NCBI RefSeq assembly: GCF_026168515.1
Contig: NZ_CP093443.1
Span: forward strand, 2,294,001-2,358,000
From: Brevibacterium spongiae
GTDB lineage: Bacteria; Actinomycetota; Actinomycetes; Actinomycetales; Brevibacteriaceae
Direction: 5' to 3'
Length of the DNA: 64,000 nt
Shown: positions 53,986 to 62,495 of the stretch, piece after piece
Position numbering within the stretch: the first letter of the stretch is position 1
Layout: each line of letters starts with the position of its first letter
Program-made: the position numbers and the translations under genes
Notes under the pieces: model-generated
What the model was told of the DNA's origin: nothing
The model's input: the letters and a program-made list of their open reading frames with translations, nothing else
Databases searched by the model: none

Positions 53986-54012
53986 TTAGTGCACTAATGA
54001 TTAGTGTACACT
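53986..54012. promoter_or_regulatory. Candidate OhrR operator pair
   Basis: TTAGTGCACTAA (53986-53997) is a perfect 12-bp palindrome, and AGTGTACACT (54003-54012) is a perfect 10-bp one, 5 bp apart. They lie between the divergent MarR and small-protein genes, in AT-rich sequence. Confidence 0.6.
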
Positions 54013-54076
54013 GTCAGTAGATTCCGCAATTGCCCATCAGCCCGCCGCTGCGGTGCTTCGTCGATAGGATCCTCAC

Positions 54077-54331
54077 ATGCCATCCTCTTCGCAGACTCCC
54101 CCTGACGGTTCCGGCAAACCCTCGCGCTCGCAGCACAACTCGCAGCGCGGCGTCGGCTGGCTGAATAACTTCTTCCGCAAGATCGTCGGGCCGGCACAGG
54201 TCGACAACACGCGTCCCGGAGGATACTTCGAGGATGAGTCCCTGCGTCACGAGCAGCTCGACGCGATGGGCCTGGAGATGCGCACCGATGGCAACGGCCA
54301 CTCCTACGTCGTGAAGAAGTCCACCGACTGA
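54077..54331 (+). CDS. Small hypothetical protein, 84 residues
   Basis: An 84-residue soluble protein with a disordered Ser/Pro/Gly/Gln N-terminus (about 1-25), then NNFFRKIVGPAQVDNTRPGG and RHEQLDAMGLEMRTDGNGHS. I do not recognise the family. It is divergent from the OhrR-like regulator and ends before a strong terminator, and codon use fits a real gene. It could be OhrR-controlled. Confidence 0.65.
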   Translation: MPSSSQTPPDGSGKPSRSQHNSQRGVGWLNNFFRKIVGPAQVDNTRPGGYFEDESLRHEQLDAMGLEMRTDGNGHSYVVKKSTD

Positions 54332-54354
54332 CTGGAGAATCCCCTACAACGCAT

Positions 54355-54397
54355 ATGAAAGGGCCGCCGCACCGGAATGGTGCGGCGGCCCTTTCAT
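54355..54397. terminator. Bidirectional terminator
   Basis: Nineteen-base perfect arms (GAAAGGGCCGCCGCACC core) around a 5-base GGAAT loop, with TTTC on one strand and AAAG on the other. It lies between the small protein gene and the convergent hemQ gene. Confidence 0.9.
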
Positions 54398-54509
54398 GTC
54401 TCAGCGACTGTCGGACCGCGCCCCAGAGGCGGCCTCATCGCCTCTCACCGACAGGCGGAGGTGGGCTGAGCCCACCTGGTGGACTGAGCCCGCCCCCGGC
54501 CGAAGTCGG

Positions 54510-55220
54510 TCAGCGCCAGTCGGAGATGATGTCGACAAGCTCCCTGCGCGGTCCCGTGTAGAACGGAACCTCTTCACGCACGTGCAGGCGCGCCTCGGTG
54601 TTGCGCAGGTCCCGCATGAGGTCGACGATGCGGTGGAGCTCCGGAGCTTCGAAGGCGAGCAGCCATTCGTAGTCGCCGAGCGCGAAGGAGGCGATCGTAT
54701 TGGCCTTGATGTCCTTGTATGCGGCGGCGGCCATGCCGTGGTCGCGCAGCATCGTCGACCGCTCGGCCGGGTCGAGGAGGTACCAGTCGTAGGACCGCAC
54801 GAACGGGTAGACGCAGATGTAGTCGCCGGGGACTTCGTCGACAAGCAGCGCCGGCAGGTGGGCCTTGTTGAACTCGGCCGGACGGTGGATTCCGACGACC
54901 GACCAGACCGGCTCGAGGACTCCGCCGATGAGGCTGCGCCGGATCACCGAGTACGCCGCTTGGACGAGCTCGATGGTCGGAGCGTGGTACCAGAACATGA
55001 CGTCAGCATCGGCGCGCAGAGCGGAGACGTCGTAGATGCCGCGGACGACGAGTCCCTGCTCCTTGAGCGGTCCGAGGCCGCTCTGCAGTTCCTCGGCGAG
55101 TTCGGCGCGGTCTGCGTCGCCGAGTTCACCGGCCGAGGCGAAGACAGAGTAGGCGATGTACCTCGTCTGGCTGTTCGCTTCTTCGATCTGGGCTTCGGTC
55201 GGCTGAGTGTAGTCGCTCAT
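54510..55220 (-). CDS. hemQ: Coproheme decarboxylase (HemQ/ChdC)
   Basis: A 236-residue enzyme of the chlorite-dismutase fold that decarboxylates coproheme to haem b with H2O2, the final step of the coproporphyrin-dependent pathway. [13 protein letters not shown] contains the predicted catalytic Tyr138, and His161 (MLRDHGMAA) is the likely haem ligand. [11 protein letters not shown] is conserved. It is last in a hemE-hemY-hemQ cluster; between hemQ and hemY lies the seven-copy 13-bp repeat. Confidence 0.93.
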   Translation of the reverse strand: MSDYTQPTEAQIEEANSQTRYIAYSVFASAGELGDADRAELAEELQSGLGPLKEQGLVVRGIYDVSALRADADVMFWYHAPTIELVQAAYSVIRRSLIGGVLEPVWSVVGIHRPAEFNKAHLPALLVDEVPGDYICVYPFVRSYDWYLLDPAERSTMLRDHGMAAAAYKDIKANTIASFALGDYEWLLAFEAPELHRIVDLMRDLRNTEARLHVREEVPFYTGPRRELVDIISDWR

Positions 55221-55261
55221 TCCTGCTCCTTCTGTGCTCTGTTCATTGTCATTCGGTCGGT

Positions 55262-55352
55262 CAGGTCGGTTGTTCAGGCCAGTTACGCAGGCCTGTTACT
55301 CAGGCCCGTTGCTCAGGTCGGTTGCTCAGGTTGGATGCTCAGGTTGGCTGCT
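55262..55352 (-). repeat. Seven 13-bp tandem repeats after hemY
   Basis: On the plus strand the seven units follow the pattern CAGGYYNGTTRCT, each 13 bp (55262, 55275, 55288, 55301, 55314, 55327, 55340). Read in the hemY direction, every unit begins TG, and most begin TGAGCAAC; the stop codon TGA is the start of the first. The array fills most of the hemY-hemQ gap. Confidence 0.9.
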
Positions 55353-56749
55353 CACGTATCGGCGCTCCGGGCTCGCAGGCACTGCGCAACCGCCTCGGCG
55401 CGGGCGATGCAGGCCGGAATCCCCACCCCGCCGAACGCCGACCCGGCCAGGCCCAAACCGTCGATGCGGGCGATCTGCGCATCGATATCGGCGATGGCCG
55501 CGGCATGTCCGGGCAGGTACTGCGGCAGCGCAGAGTTCCACCGCTGGACCTCGGCGGCCAGGATTCGTGCACTCTGACGGGAGGTGATCGATCTCCAGTC
55601 GGCGAAGGCGCGCTCGATGAGCTCGTCATCGTCCAGGGTGCTCCACACCTCGGGTGCGTCGCCGAAGCGTCCGATGCTCATCCGCACCAGCGCGGTGCCC
55701 GCCGGGATGTGATCGGCCGTCCACGGCCATTTGTTCGACACGAACGTCGCGGCCTTGATGAACGTGCCCTCGGTGGCGGGCACGAGGAATCCAGAGCCCT
55801 CCAGTTCGATTCCGTCGAGGTCGACCAGGGCGGCCACGAGTGCTGTGGAGGCATACGGGATCGACGTCAGTGACCCTGCCGCTTCAGGTGCCGCCTCGGC
55901 GAGGAGGCGCGCGCTGACGTGGGCGGGCGTGGCCAGGACGAGACCCTCGCTCGTGAGATCGAAACCGTCCCCGGTGACAGTCCAGGACTCTGCCTCGCGG
56001 CGAATCTCGGTGACACCGGCACCGAGGCGGACCTCCCCGCCGTTGTTTTCGAGCCCTTCTGACAGGGCGGGGATGAGGCGGTTGATTCCGCCTTCGAAGC
56101 TCATGAACACCGGTTCCTGCGCCCCGGATTTCGCGTTCGCGTCGCGGGCGGCGAGGAGTTCGGAGACGAGGTCGAGCACCGAGGTGCCGTCGACCGCGGC
56201 GGGCAGAAGCGCCGGTACGGTCTCGGCCAGGGACAGGTCCCGGCAGCGGCCGGCGTAGACCCCGCCGAGGAGCGGCTCGACGAGCGAGTCGACGATGGCG
56301 TCGCCGAGGCGGGCGGCCAGGAAATCGCCCAAGGAGATGTCGGCGCCGTCAATCGGGGGAGTGAGCGTTTCGCTGCTCAGGCGGCGGGCCGCCTCGGTGC
56401 CGATGAGGGATTCGACCTCGCCCGCCTCGGCGGGCACCCCCATGATGGTGCGTTTCGGGATCGCGTGGAGGCGACCCTGGCCCAGCACCTGCGAGCTGTG
56501 ACGCGTCGACGGATACACGAGGTCGAGACCGAGCTCGGCGGCGAGACTTCGGGTCTCGGGTCGACGGTTGAGGCTCGCTTCGGCACCGGAGTCGATGCCG
56601 ACGGGCACTGCCCCGCCGAGGGTGGTCGGCTTCAGACAGCCGCCGAGGCGGTCGGCCGCCTCGAGCAGGGTGACCCGGTGGTCAGCGGAGAGCCGGTAAG
56701 CGGTGACGAGACCGGAGATCCCTCCCCCGACGACGGTGATGTGGCGCAT
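55352..56749 (-). CDS. hemY: Coproporphyrinogen III oxidase (CgoX, HemY-type flavoprotein)
   Basis: A 465-residue FAD enzyme oxidising coproporphyrinogen III to coproporphyrin III in the Gram-positive haem pathway (older name: protoporphyrinogen oxidase). The FAD motif is ITVVGGGISGLVTAYRL, with LEAADRLGGCL following. GVYAGRCRDLSLAETVPALLP, FMSFEGGINRLIPALSE and the C-terminal GLGLAGSAFGGVGIPACI are family landmarks. It begins 4 bp after the hemE stop. The presence of hemQ supports the coproporphyrin assignment; ferrochelatase is not in the window. Confidence 0.93.
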   Translation of the reverse strand: MRHITVVGGGISGLVTAYRLSADHRVTLLEAADRLGGCLKPTTLGGAVPVGIDSGAEASLNRRPETRSLAAELGLDLVYPSTRHSSQVLGQGRLHAIPKRTIMGVPAEAGEVESLIGTEAARRLSSETLTPPIDGADISLGDFLAARLGDAIVDSLVEPLLGGVYAGRCRDLSLAETVPALLPAAVDGTSVLDLVSELLAARDANAKSGAQEPVFMSFEGGINRLIPALSEGLENNGGEVRLGAGVTEIRREAESWTVTGDGFDLTSEGLVLATPAHVSARLLAEAAPEAAGSLTSIPYASTALVAALVDLDGIELEGSGFLVPATEGTFIKAATFVSNKWPWTADHIPAGTALVRMSIGRFGDAPEVWSTLDDDELIERAFADWRSITSRQSARILAAEVQRWNSALPQYLPGHAAAIADIDAQIARIDGLGLAGSAFGGVGIPACIARAEAVAQCLRARSADT

Positions 56750-56753
56750 CGGA

Positions 56754-57800
56754 TCAGCCGCGGCGACCGAGGATGTCAGCCGAGACTTCGTGCACGAGGT
56801 CGACGATGCGACCGGGCACCTCGGGGTCGGTGTCCGGCAGCACGCCGTGGCCGAGGTTGAAGACGAACCCGCCGTCGAGGTCGAGTCCCTTCCTCACGAT
56901 GGCCTCGACGCGTGGAGCCAGCGCCTCCCAAGGGGCGAAGAGGAGCGCGGGATCGAGGTTGCCTTGGAGTGCCTGGCCGGGCTGGACTCGGGTGGCGGCA
57001 GCGGCGAGGTCGACGCGGAAGTCGACACCCACTGCCGTGGAGCCGGCCTGTGACATGGAGTTCAGCAGCTCTCCGGTCTGGACGCCGAAGTGGATGCTGG
57101 GGACCTCGTGGCCGGCCAGTGCCGAGAACACTGAGGCGGAATGCTCAAGCACATGGGCGTCGTAGTCCTCACGGCTGAGGTAGCCGGCCCAGGAGTCGAA
57201 GAGCTGGAATGCCTTCGCACCGGCCCGCAGCTGCACGTCGATGAAGGTGGCGGAGATGCGGGCGAGCTTCGCCAGCAGCTCGGAGAAGGCATCAGGGTCG
57301 GAGGCCATGAGCGACTTCGTCTTCTCATGGTTCTTGCTCGGTCCGCCTTCGATGAGGTAGCTGGCCAGGGTGAAGGGGGCTCCGGCGAAGCCGATGAGCG
57401 GGGTCGCATCCCCGAGTTCGGCGGTCACGCGCTGGATCGACTCGGTGATGTCGGGGATGTCGGCGGCGTCGAGTTCTGGCAGTGCCGCGATATCGGAGCG
57501 GCTGCGCACCGGGCTGTCGATGACCGGTCCGACGCCGGGCACGATTTCGACGTCGACGCCTGCGGCCTGCAGGGGCACGACGATGTCGGAGAAGAAGATG
57601 GCCGCGTCCACTCCGTGTCGACGCACGGGCTGGAGGGTGATCTCCGAGACGAGTTCGGGGTCTCGGCAGGCGTCGAGCATCTTCGTGCCTTCGCGCAGCT
57701 TCCGGTACTCGGGCAGGGAGCGTCCTGCCTGTCGCATGAACCAGACGGGAGTGTGCGGCACCGGCTCCGAACGCAGGGCGGCCAAAAGAGGTGATGTCAT
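56754..57800 (-). CDS. hemE: Uroporphyrinogen decarboxylase
   Basis: A 348-residue enzyme decarboxylating uroporphyrinogen III to coproporphyrinogen III. VWFMRQAGRSLPEYRKLR carries the substrate-binding Arg residues, FFSDIVVPLQAAGVDVEI the catalytic Asp, and GFAGAPFTLASYLIEGG and FNLGHGVLPDTDPE complete the signature. It is first of the hemE-hemY-hemQ cluster. Confidence 0.95.
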   Translation of the reverse strand: MTSPLLAALRSEPVPHTPVWFMRQAGRSLPEYRKLREGTKMLDACRDPELVSEITLQPVRRHGVDAAIFFSDIVVPLQAAGVDVEIVPGVGPVIDSPVRSRSDIAALPELDAADIPDITESIQRVTAELGDATPLIGFAGAPFTLASYLIEGGPSKNHEKTKSLMASDPDAFSELLAKLARISATFIDVQLRAGAKAFQLFDSWAGYLSREDYDAHVLEHSASVFSALAGHEVPSIHFGVQTGELLNSMSQAGSTAVGVDFRVDLAAAATRVQPGQALQGNLDPALLFAPWEALAPRVEAIVRKGLDLDGGFVFNLGHGVLPDTDPEVPGRIVDLVHEVSADILGRRG

Positions 57801-58000
57801 GTCTCCATCCTCCCATTCTTCGTCTGCCGGTGCCCACCTGAGTGCGGTTTCAAGACGGGGAGTCTTAACCGGCTTTTCGCGGTGCAGTGTGACCCCTCGA
57901 GCGCACGGATCTCACCGACCGGATGCGCAGTTCGATCAGCTTGTCCGGAATCTCCGGGGTCGCCTCGGCGTGGGTGATTCCCCCGCCCGGTGCGCTCATC

Positions 58001-58006
58001 TATCGT
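58001..58006 (+). promoter_or_regulatory. -10 element for a leaderless DUF3000 transcript
   Basis: TATCGT ends 7 bp before the GTG at 58014, and no ribosome site precedes it, which fits a leaderless mRNA. Confidence 0.35.
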
Positions 58007-58013
58007 GGCAAGT

Positions 58014-58628
58014 GTGGTCAACACCTCACCTCTCAATCGCATTCCGGCGGAGTTCTCGGCCGTGACTTCGGTGCTGCGTCAGGCACGCAGCACGAACAAT
58101 GTGTCGATTTCCGAGATCCCCGCCCCGGCCAAGCTCGCGCCCTATTCCTATGCGCTCGGTGCCGAAGTCAGCGCGGACGAGACCTTCCTGCGCGCCAGCG
58201 GCGAGACCATCGACGAACTCGCCACCGGCCGCATCGTCGTCCTCTACGACCCTGCCGCACCCGAGGAATGGGAAGGCAGCTTCCGGGTCGTCTCCTATAT
58301 TCGGGCTGAGCTCGAGCACGAGCTCGGCAATGAGACGCTGCTCGGTCACGTCGCGTGGAGTTGGCTCGAAGACGCCCTGGAGTCCAATGACTGCCAGGTG
58401 CTGGCTGCCGGCGGGACGACGACGCGAGTGCTGTCGGAGAGCTTCGGCACCTTGGCCGATCGTCCGGCCACGATAGACTTGGAGCTGCGCGCCTCGTGGA
58501 CACCTGTGATTGACGAGCCGGATCTGATCGGCAATCACTTCGAGGCCTGGATCGATCTGCTCAGCACAGTCGCCGGACTGCCACCACTTCCTGAAGGAGT
58601 CACTGCCCTGCCCGGGCGCCGTCGATGA
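58014..58628 (+). CDS. DUF3000 family protein
   Basis: A 204-residue actinobacterial protein of unknown function. FSAVTSVLRQARSTNNVSIS, PAKLAPYSYALGAEV and GRIVVLYDPAAPEEWEG are recognisable, as is ELGNETLLGHVAWSWLEDAL. The family sits next to rnd in many actinobacteria, and here its stop overlaps the rnd start (ATGA). GTG 58014 is chosen over ATG 57990. Because of the coupling, a link to RNA processing is possible but unproven. Confidence 0.85.
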   Translation: MVNTSPLNRIPAEFSAVTSVLRQARSTNNVSISEIPAPAKLAPYSYALGAEVSADETFLRASGETIDELATGRIVVLYDPAAPEEWEGSFRVVSYIRAELEHELGNETLLGHVAWSWLEDALESNDCQVLAAGGTTTRVLSESFGTLADRPATIDLELRASWTPVIDEPDLIGNHFEAWIDLLSTVAGLPPLPEGVTALPGRRR

Positions 58629-59797
58629 CATCTGAACTACCGCTTTTGGAAACACCCGCTAACGGCGTCCCCGACGTTGTCGACACCCCGGAGGGGCTCT
58701 CCTCCTCGGTCGCCAGTCTGACTGCCGCCGGTGGGCCGATCGCCATCGACGCCGAACGGGCCTCGGGCATCAGATACGGACAGCGGGCCTTCCTCATTCA
58801 GCTCCGCAGGGAGGATGCTGGCACCTTCCTCCTCGATTCCGAGACTCTCGGGGACCTCAGCGATCTCAATCCCGCCTTCGGCTCCGATGAGTGGGTCATC
58901 CATTCCGTCACTCAGGATCTGCCGTGCCTGCAGGAACGTGGGATGCGCCCGGCCGCGCTGTTCGACACGGAGCTCGCCGCCCGTCTCCTCGGCTGGGAGA
59001 AGTTCGGTCTGGCCGCGGTCGCCGAGCGCACCCTGGGAGTACGTCTGGCCAAGGAGCATTCGGCCGCCGACTGGTCGACCCGGCCGCTGCCGAAGGCGTG
59101 GCTGAACTATGCCGCCCTCGACGTCGAGGTGCTGCTGCCGATCCGCGACATCCTCCACCAAGCGCTGCTCGACGCAAATCGGTGGGAATACGCTCAGCAG
59201 GAGTTCACGCACCTGCTCGACTTCGAACCGAAGCATTTCGACGAACCATGGCGGCGCACGCACGGACTGTCGAAGCTGCGATCACGTCGCGATATCGCCC
59301 GGGTCCGCGAACTCTGGCAGGCCCGCGATGCGATGGCTTTCGAATCAGATATCGCACCGAGCAAGGTTCTGCGCGACCGTGATCTCGTCGCGCTCGCTCA
59401 GTCCGGGGTGAAGTCCAGCGACGACATCATGACCAAGTGGCGCAGGCTCTCCCGCGCCGAGGCGGCCCGCCTCTTCCGCGCCTACCGCAAGGCCTCCCGG
59501 CTGACCGCTGAAGAGCTGCCGCCGAAGCAGGCAGGCGGACGGGAGCGCCGCAGCCCCTTCAGCCACACGGACCTCAAGGACCGTGTCGCCGCGTTGAAGT
59601 CGGCGATGGCCGAGCTGTCGGAATCGCTGACGATCCCCCACGATGTGCTGCTGCAGCCGGCACTGGTGAAGTCCCTGGCGGCGCAGCCCGTCGTCGACGT
59701 TGCGGACTACCTCGCCGAAGCCGGAGCCCGCCCGTGGCAAGTCGAGCTCAGTGCCCCGGTGCTCGAAAAGTCTCTCGCAACTCTCCCCCGCGCCTGA
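58625..59797 (+). CDS. rnd: Ribonuclease D-like 3'-5' exonuclease
   Basis: A 390-residue DEDDy exonuclease for tRNA or other RNA 3' ends. The DxE motif is AIDAERASG; the second Asp is in HSVTQDLPCLQ; the Tyr/Asp motif is LNYAALDVEVLLPI. An HRDC domain covers about 205-280 and a second helical domain follows. Its coupling to DUF3000 is typical of actinobacteria. Normally the convergent neighbour is dxs; here an AT-rich patch separates them. Confidence 0.92.
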   Translation: MTSELPLLETPANGVPDVVDTPEGLSSSVASLTAAGGPIAIDAERASGIRYGQRAFLIQLRREDAGTFLLDSETLGDLSDLNPAFGSDEWVIHSVTQDLPCLQERGMRPAALFDTELAARLLGWEKFGLAAVAERTLGVRLAKEHSAADWSTRPLPKAWLNYAALDVEVLLPIRDILHQALLDANRWEYAQQEFTHLLDFEPKHFDEPWRRTHGLSKLRSRRDIARVRELWQARDAMAFESDIAPSKVLRDRDLVALAQSGVKSSDDIMTKWRRLSRAEAARLFRAYRKASRLTAEELPPKQAGGRERRSPFSHTDLKDRVAALKSAMAELSESLTIPHDVLLQPALVKSLAAQPVVDVADYLAEAGARPWQVELSAPVLEKSLATLPRA

Positions 59798-59958
59798 GTC
59801 GATGTCTACTTAAACAAGGCATCGCCACTCGCATCGACAAGCCTGCCCGATCATTCGCTGATATCTATCGTCTTCTACGACTCATCAATCGCTGTGGGGC
59901 TAGGCCGTCTTAAGCAGCGTCATCTCCCAATGATTCATCCGCAATACGCCTCAAAACA

Positions 59959-59994
59959 TTCAGTCCCCGGACCTTTAACGGCCCGGAGACTGAA
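59959..59994 (-). terminator. Terminator of the putative toxin/immunity operon
   Basis: On the minus strand TTCAGTCTCCGG pairs with CCGGGGACTGAA with one mismatch, followed by TGTTTTGA. It lies 15 bp past the stop at 60009. The rest of 59798-60008 holds no gene. Confidence 0.65.
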
Positions 59995-60008
59995 ACTCTC
60001 CTAGAACG

Positions 60009-60395
60009 TCACTTCCGCCGACGCGGAGGGAAATCTTTCATATCGATGACGATCGGCTCGTAGTTGTCAACGTGATAGACGACATCGCCTTTGTCAGGTT
60101 CGGGTATGTCCCATAAGTCATTGTTATCTTTGAGAATGTTGCTGGCGATGACCTCCAGTGCCGCGCGCTGCGCGCCGCGACTGTTTCCGTTCGCAACGAC
60201 TGCTTGCGAAATGTTTTCCTCGACCTGATCTGCAAGACCGCGAACATCGAAACTGTAGTTCAGGATTGACCCTTCGCTGTCCCGCATCGGGAAAGTCATC
60301 TCAGAGCCCCTGACTTCGACATCGCCCGCAGTTCCAATCATTTCCGCCAGGCGTCCAGCGAGGACATAGTCCAGATCTCGGATCTTCTTAGCCAT
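60009..60395 (-). CDS. Putative cytoplasmic partner (immunity-like), 128 residues
   Basis: A 128-residue soluble protein with no signal peptide and no membrane helix. It has an acidic middle (ADQVEENISQAVVANG) and ends in a basic PPRRRK tail. I do not recognise a family. ATG 60395 overlaps the stop of the preceding secreted-protein gene as TGATG and has GGGGAG about 9 bp upstream, so expression is tightly coupled. Base composition is more AT-rich than the chromosome around it. A cytoplasmic protein encoded immediately after a secreted candidate nuclease fits an immunity protein; this is inference from position. Confidence 0.6.
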   Translation of the reverse strand: MAKKIRDLDYVLAGRLAEMIGTAGDVEVRGSEMTFPMRDSEGSILNYSFDVRGLADQVEENISQAVVANGNSRGAQRAALEVIASNILKDNNDLWDIPEPDKGDVVYHVDNYEPIVIDMKDFPPRRRK

Positions 60396-61006
60396 CAACA
60401 CTTCTCCCCTGGATACGATGACATCAAAATCTGGCCCTTGTGTCGAACTGGCACTTTTGTCTTGAATCTATCGTACACTTTTCCGTTATATTTAAGTTCG
60501 ACAGGAGCACAGTACAGGTAATTGTCACTGGGTTGCCGTATCCCCGTTTCAGGATTCTTCAAAGTGGATTTGGTAGCGAACTGCATCATTTCAAACCAGT
60601 CGCTCCCGCCAGCCTTACTCTCCCAGGCCTTCTTATGACCGTCACCAATATGGCGAAGCCCCCATCCGTCCCGCTTAGTCTTTTCATTGTCATATTTGCC
60701 GCATTTGAGATACGCTTTGCTACCACCAAAACCGCTCACTCCAGCTCGGGAATATGTGCGAACTATAGTTCCGCTCTTCGCCTTATAGCTGCAGTACGGA
60801 ACAGCAGTCTTCTGGGAATCGAAGTTACGCGGGGAGATTTCGAAAGACTTGGATTGACCAGCCACAACCATCTCAACCGTTCCACCGCTCTTTGCAAGCT
60901 TTTCCGGTACATTAAGTTCTTCAGCATTTGCTGGGGAGGCTACAATCGTGCTCACTATCAGCATTGCTATTGCTCCAATAGCTCCCAATCCGCGAAATCG
61001 GTTCAT
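60395..61006 (-). CDS. Secreted Cys-containing protein, candidate nuclease toxin
   Basis: A 203-residue exported protein. The Sec signal peptide is residues 1-28 (core LGAIGAIAMLIVSTIVA, cleavage after SPANA). The mature part has four Cys (72, 102, 166, 203), allowing two disulfides. The segment GWGLRHIGDGHKKAWE contains His119 and His124; it is followed by a Lys/Thr-rich stretch, LYCAPVELKYNG and a final SYPGEKC. An RHI-x3-H pattern before two short strands recalls BECR-fold RNase toxins such as phage- or EndoU-related domains, but I could not confirm it. AAAGGACGG precedes the ATG. The IS copy sits 84 bp upstream. Confidence 0.65.
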   Translation of the reverse strand: MNRFRGLGAIGAIAMLIVSTIVASPANAEELNVPEKLAKSGGTVEMVVAGQSKSFEISPRNFDSQKTAVPYCSYKAKSGTIVRTYSRAGVSGFGGSKAYLKCGKYDNEKTKRDGWGLRHIGDGHKKAWESKAGGSDWFEMMQFATKSTLKNPETGIRQPSDNYLYCAPVELKYNGKVYDRFKTKVPVRHKGQILMSSYPGEKC

Positions 61007-61082
61007 CGTTCCGTCCTTTCTCTATTCCGTCATGACTGCTTGCTGTCACACGAGAACTCGATACAGAGTACACACGGCCAAC

Positions 61083-61090
61083 CGTAATCC
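61083..61090 (+). repeat. Left 8-bp target duplication
   Basis: CGTAATCC lies directly outside the left IS end at 61091 and is repeated exactly at 62526-62533. Confidence 0.93.
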
Positions 61091-61121
61091 GGCTCATCGT
61101 AATTGAGAGTGTAGAACCGGT
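61091..61121 (+). repeat. Left terminal inverted repeat of the IS
   Basis: It begins GGCTCATCGTAATTG and ends ACCGGT. The transposase stop codon at 61094 lies inside it. Confidence 0.9.
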
Positions 61122-62404
61122 CTGAAGCCACCGGACTCGAGCAGACACCTGGCGATGTAGTGGGTGAGGTTTCGGAACCCCAGAGCAGACCCCCGCAGAT
61201 GCTCGAGCCTGCCGTTGATCGCTTCCGTCGGCCCGTTCGACGTTCCCGGTCGAGTGAAGAACGCCAGCACATCATCAGCGCGACGCTTCAGAGTCCGTCC
61301 CAACCGTTTGAGTTCAATTAGCTCAGAAGGCAGGTTCGTTGTCAGGGCATCGATGACCCTCTGCAAGAGTTTCTTACCCTCGTTGCCGTCGGCGGTTCGG
61401 TAGGCGGTCACAATGTCTTGGTAGACGGCCCAGGTCACTTCAACCGCGGTGAAGTTCGGGTCAGCGAAGAGGCCCACGATCCTCTCCTGCTGCTTGGTCG
61501 TGAGCAGATCAGCCCCGGTGTGCAGAGTCCTCCTCGCCCGATACAAGGGGTCTTTCGCTCGGCCACGGTGGCCAGTTGTCTCCTGTTGAACACGGCGGCG
61601 TACCTCGTCGAGTGCATCACCGGCGAGCTTGACGACGTGGAAGGGGTCCATGACTTCGATGGCTTCTGGCAGTTCCTCGACCGAGGCTGTTTTGAAGCCG
61701 GAGAACCCGTCCATCGCGACGACGTCGATGCCATCACGCCAAACCTTGGGTCGGGCTTTCAACCACTCCTTGAACACCTGCTTCGACCGGCCGGGCACCA
61801 TATCGAGCAGGCGTGCCGGTCCCGTTCCTGCACTGATGGGGGTGAGGTCGATGATGACGGTGACGTACTTGTCACCACGACGCGTGTGCCGCCATACATG
61901 CTCGTCGACACCGATGACGCTGACCCCGTCGAAACGGTTCGGGTCGTTGATCAACAGCCTGTGGCCTTCAGAGAGGATTGCAGAGTTCGCGGTATGCCAG
62001 GACACGGCGAGTTTCGCAGCGATCACGGACACGGTGTCGTGGTCGATGACGAGGGCACGCAGCGCCCAGTCAAGGCCGGTTCGCGAGACCTTCGCTCGTG
62101 GTGGTGCCGCAGCAGTGGTGTCTTGACGCCATACGTGGCCGCACTCGACGCATTTGTACCGGCGGAGGCGAATATGAAGCGTGGTCGGTCGGTGGCCGAA
62201 GGGTTCGTGTGCCAGACGGCGGACGACGGTATCGCGAACGAACCCGTGGCCACCACACCGACGGCACCAGTCATCGGCAGTGTTGGGCTGACATTCCAGG
62301 ATGGCTTTGTGCCTGGTGATGTGTTGGCCGATACAGGTCAGGTCGAGGGAGTCGAGTCGGCAGAATGTCGTGAGGTCAGGGGTCGAGAAAGTAGGCTTGG
62401 CCAC
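61094..62404 (-). CDS. tnp: ISL3 family transposase
   Basis: A 436-residue DDE transposase, probably functional. The N-terminal zinc-finger region has two CxxC pairs (WCRRCGGHG, YKCVECGHVW). A helix-turn-helix follows (VSVIAAKLAVSWHTANSAIL). Catalytic residues are in GVDEHVWRHTRRGD, VVAMDGFSGFKTA and the C-terminal PTEAINGRLEHLRG (Glu). SNGPTEAINGRLEHLR is characteristic of the ISL3 family. It reads toward the secreted-protein gene, so read-through could drive that operon. Confidence 0.95.
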   Translation of the reverse strand: MAKPTFSTPDLTTFCRLDSLDLTCIGQHITRHKAILECQPNTADDWCRRCGGHGFVRDTVVRRLAHEPFGHRPTTLHIRLRRYKCVECGHVWRQDTTAAAPPRAKVSRTGLDWALRALVIDHDTVSVIAAKLAVSWHTANSAILSEGHRLLINDPNRFDGVSVIGVDEHVWRHTRRGDKYVTVIIDLTPISAGTGPARLLDMVPGRSKQVFKEWLKARPKVWRDGIDVVAMDGFSGFKTASVEELPEAIEVMDPFHVVKLAGDALDEVRRRVQQETTGHRGRAKDPLYRARRTLHTGADLLTTKQQERIVGLFADPNFTAVEVTWAVYQDIVTAYRTADGNEGKKLLQRVIDALTTNLPSELIELKRLGRTLKRRADDVLAFFTRPGTSNGPTEAINGRLEHLRGSALGFRNLTHYIARCLLESGGFRPVLHSQLR

Positions 62405-62495
62405 GTCGAGGTCTTTCGGATGGACTGTGTGAGAACTTCCATCATCGGAAGACCTCGATGTCTATCCGGGCTACGCCACGCCGTGTCCTGAAATC

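Noticed and set aside
55262..55352. Tandem array considered as iterons or an origin
   Set aside because: The 13-bp units lie between haem genes, with no replication initiator gene or AT-rich melting region.
61418..62491. 357-codon plus-strand frame inside the IS
   Set aside because: Antisense to the transposase; single-gene ISL3 elements are the rule.
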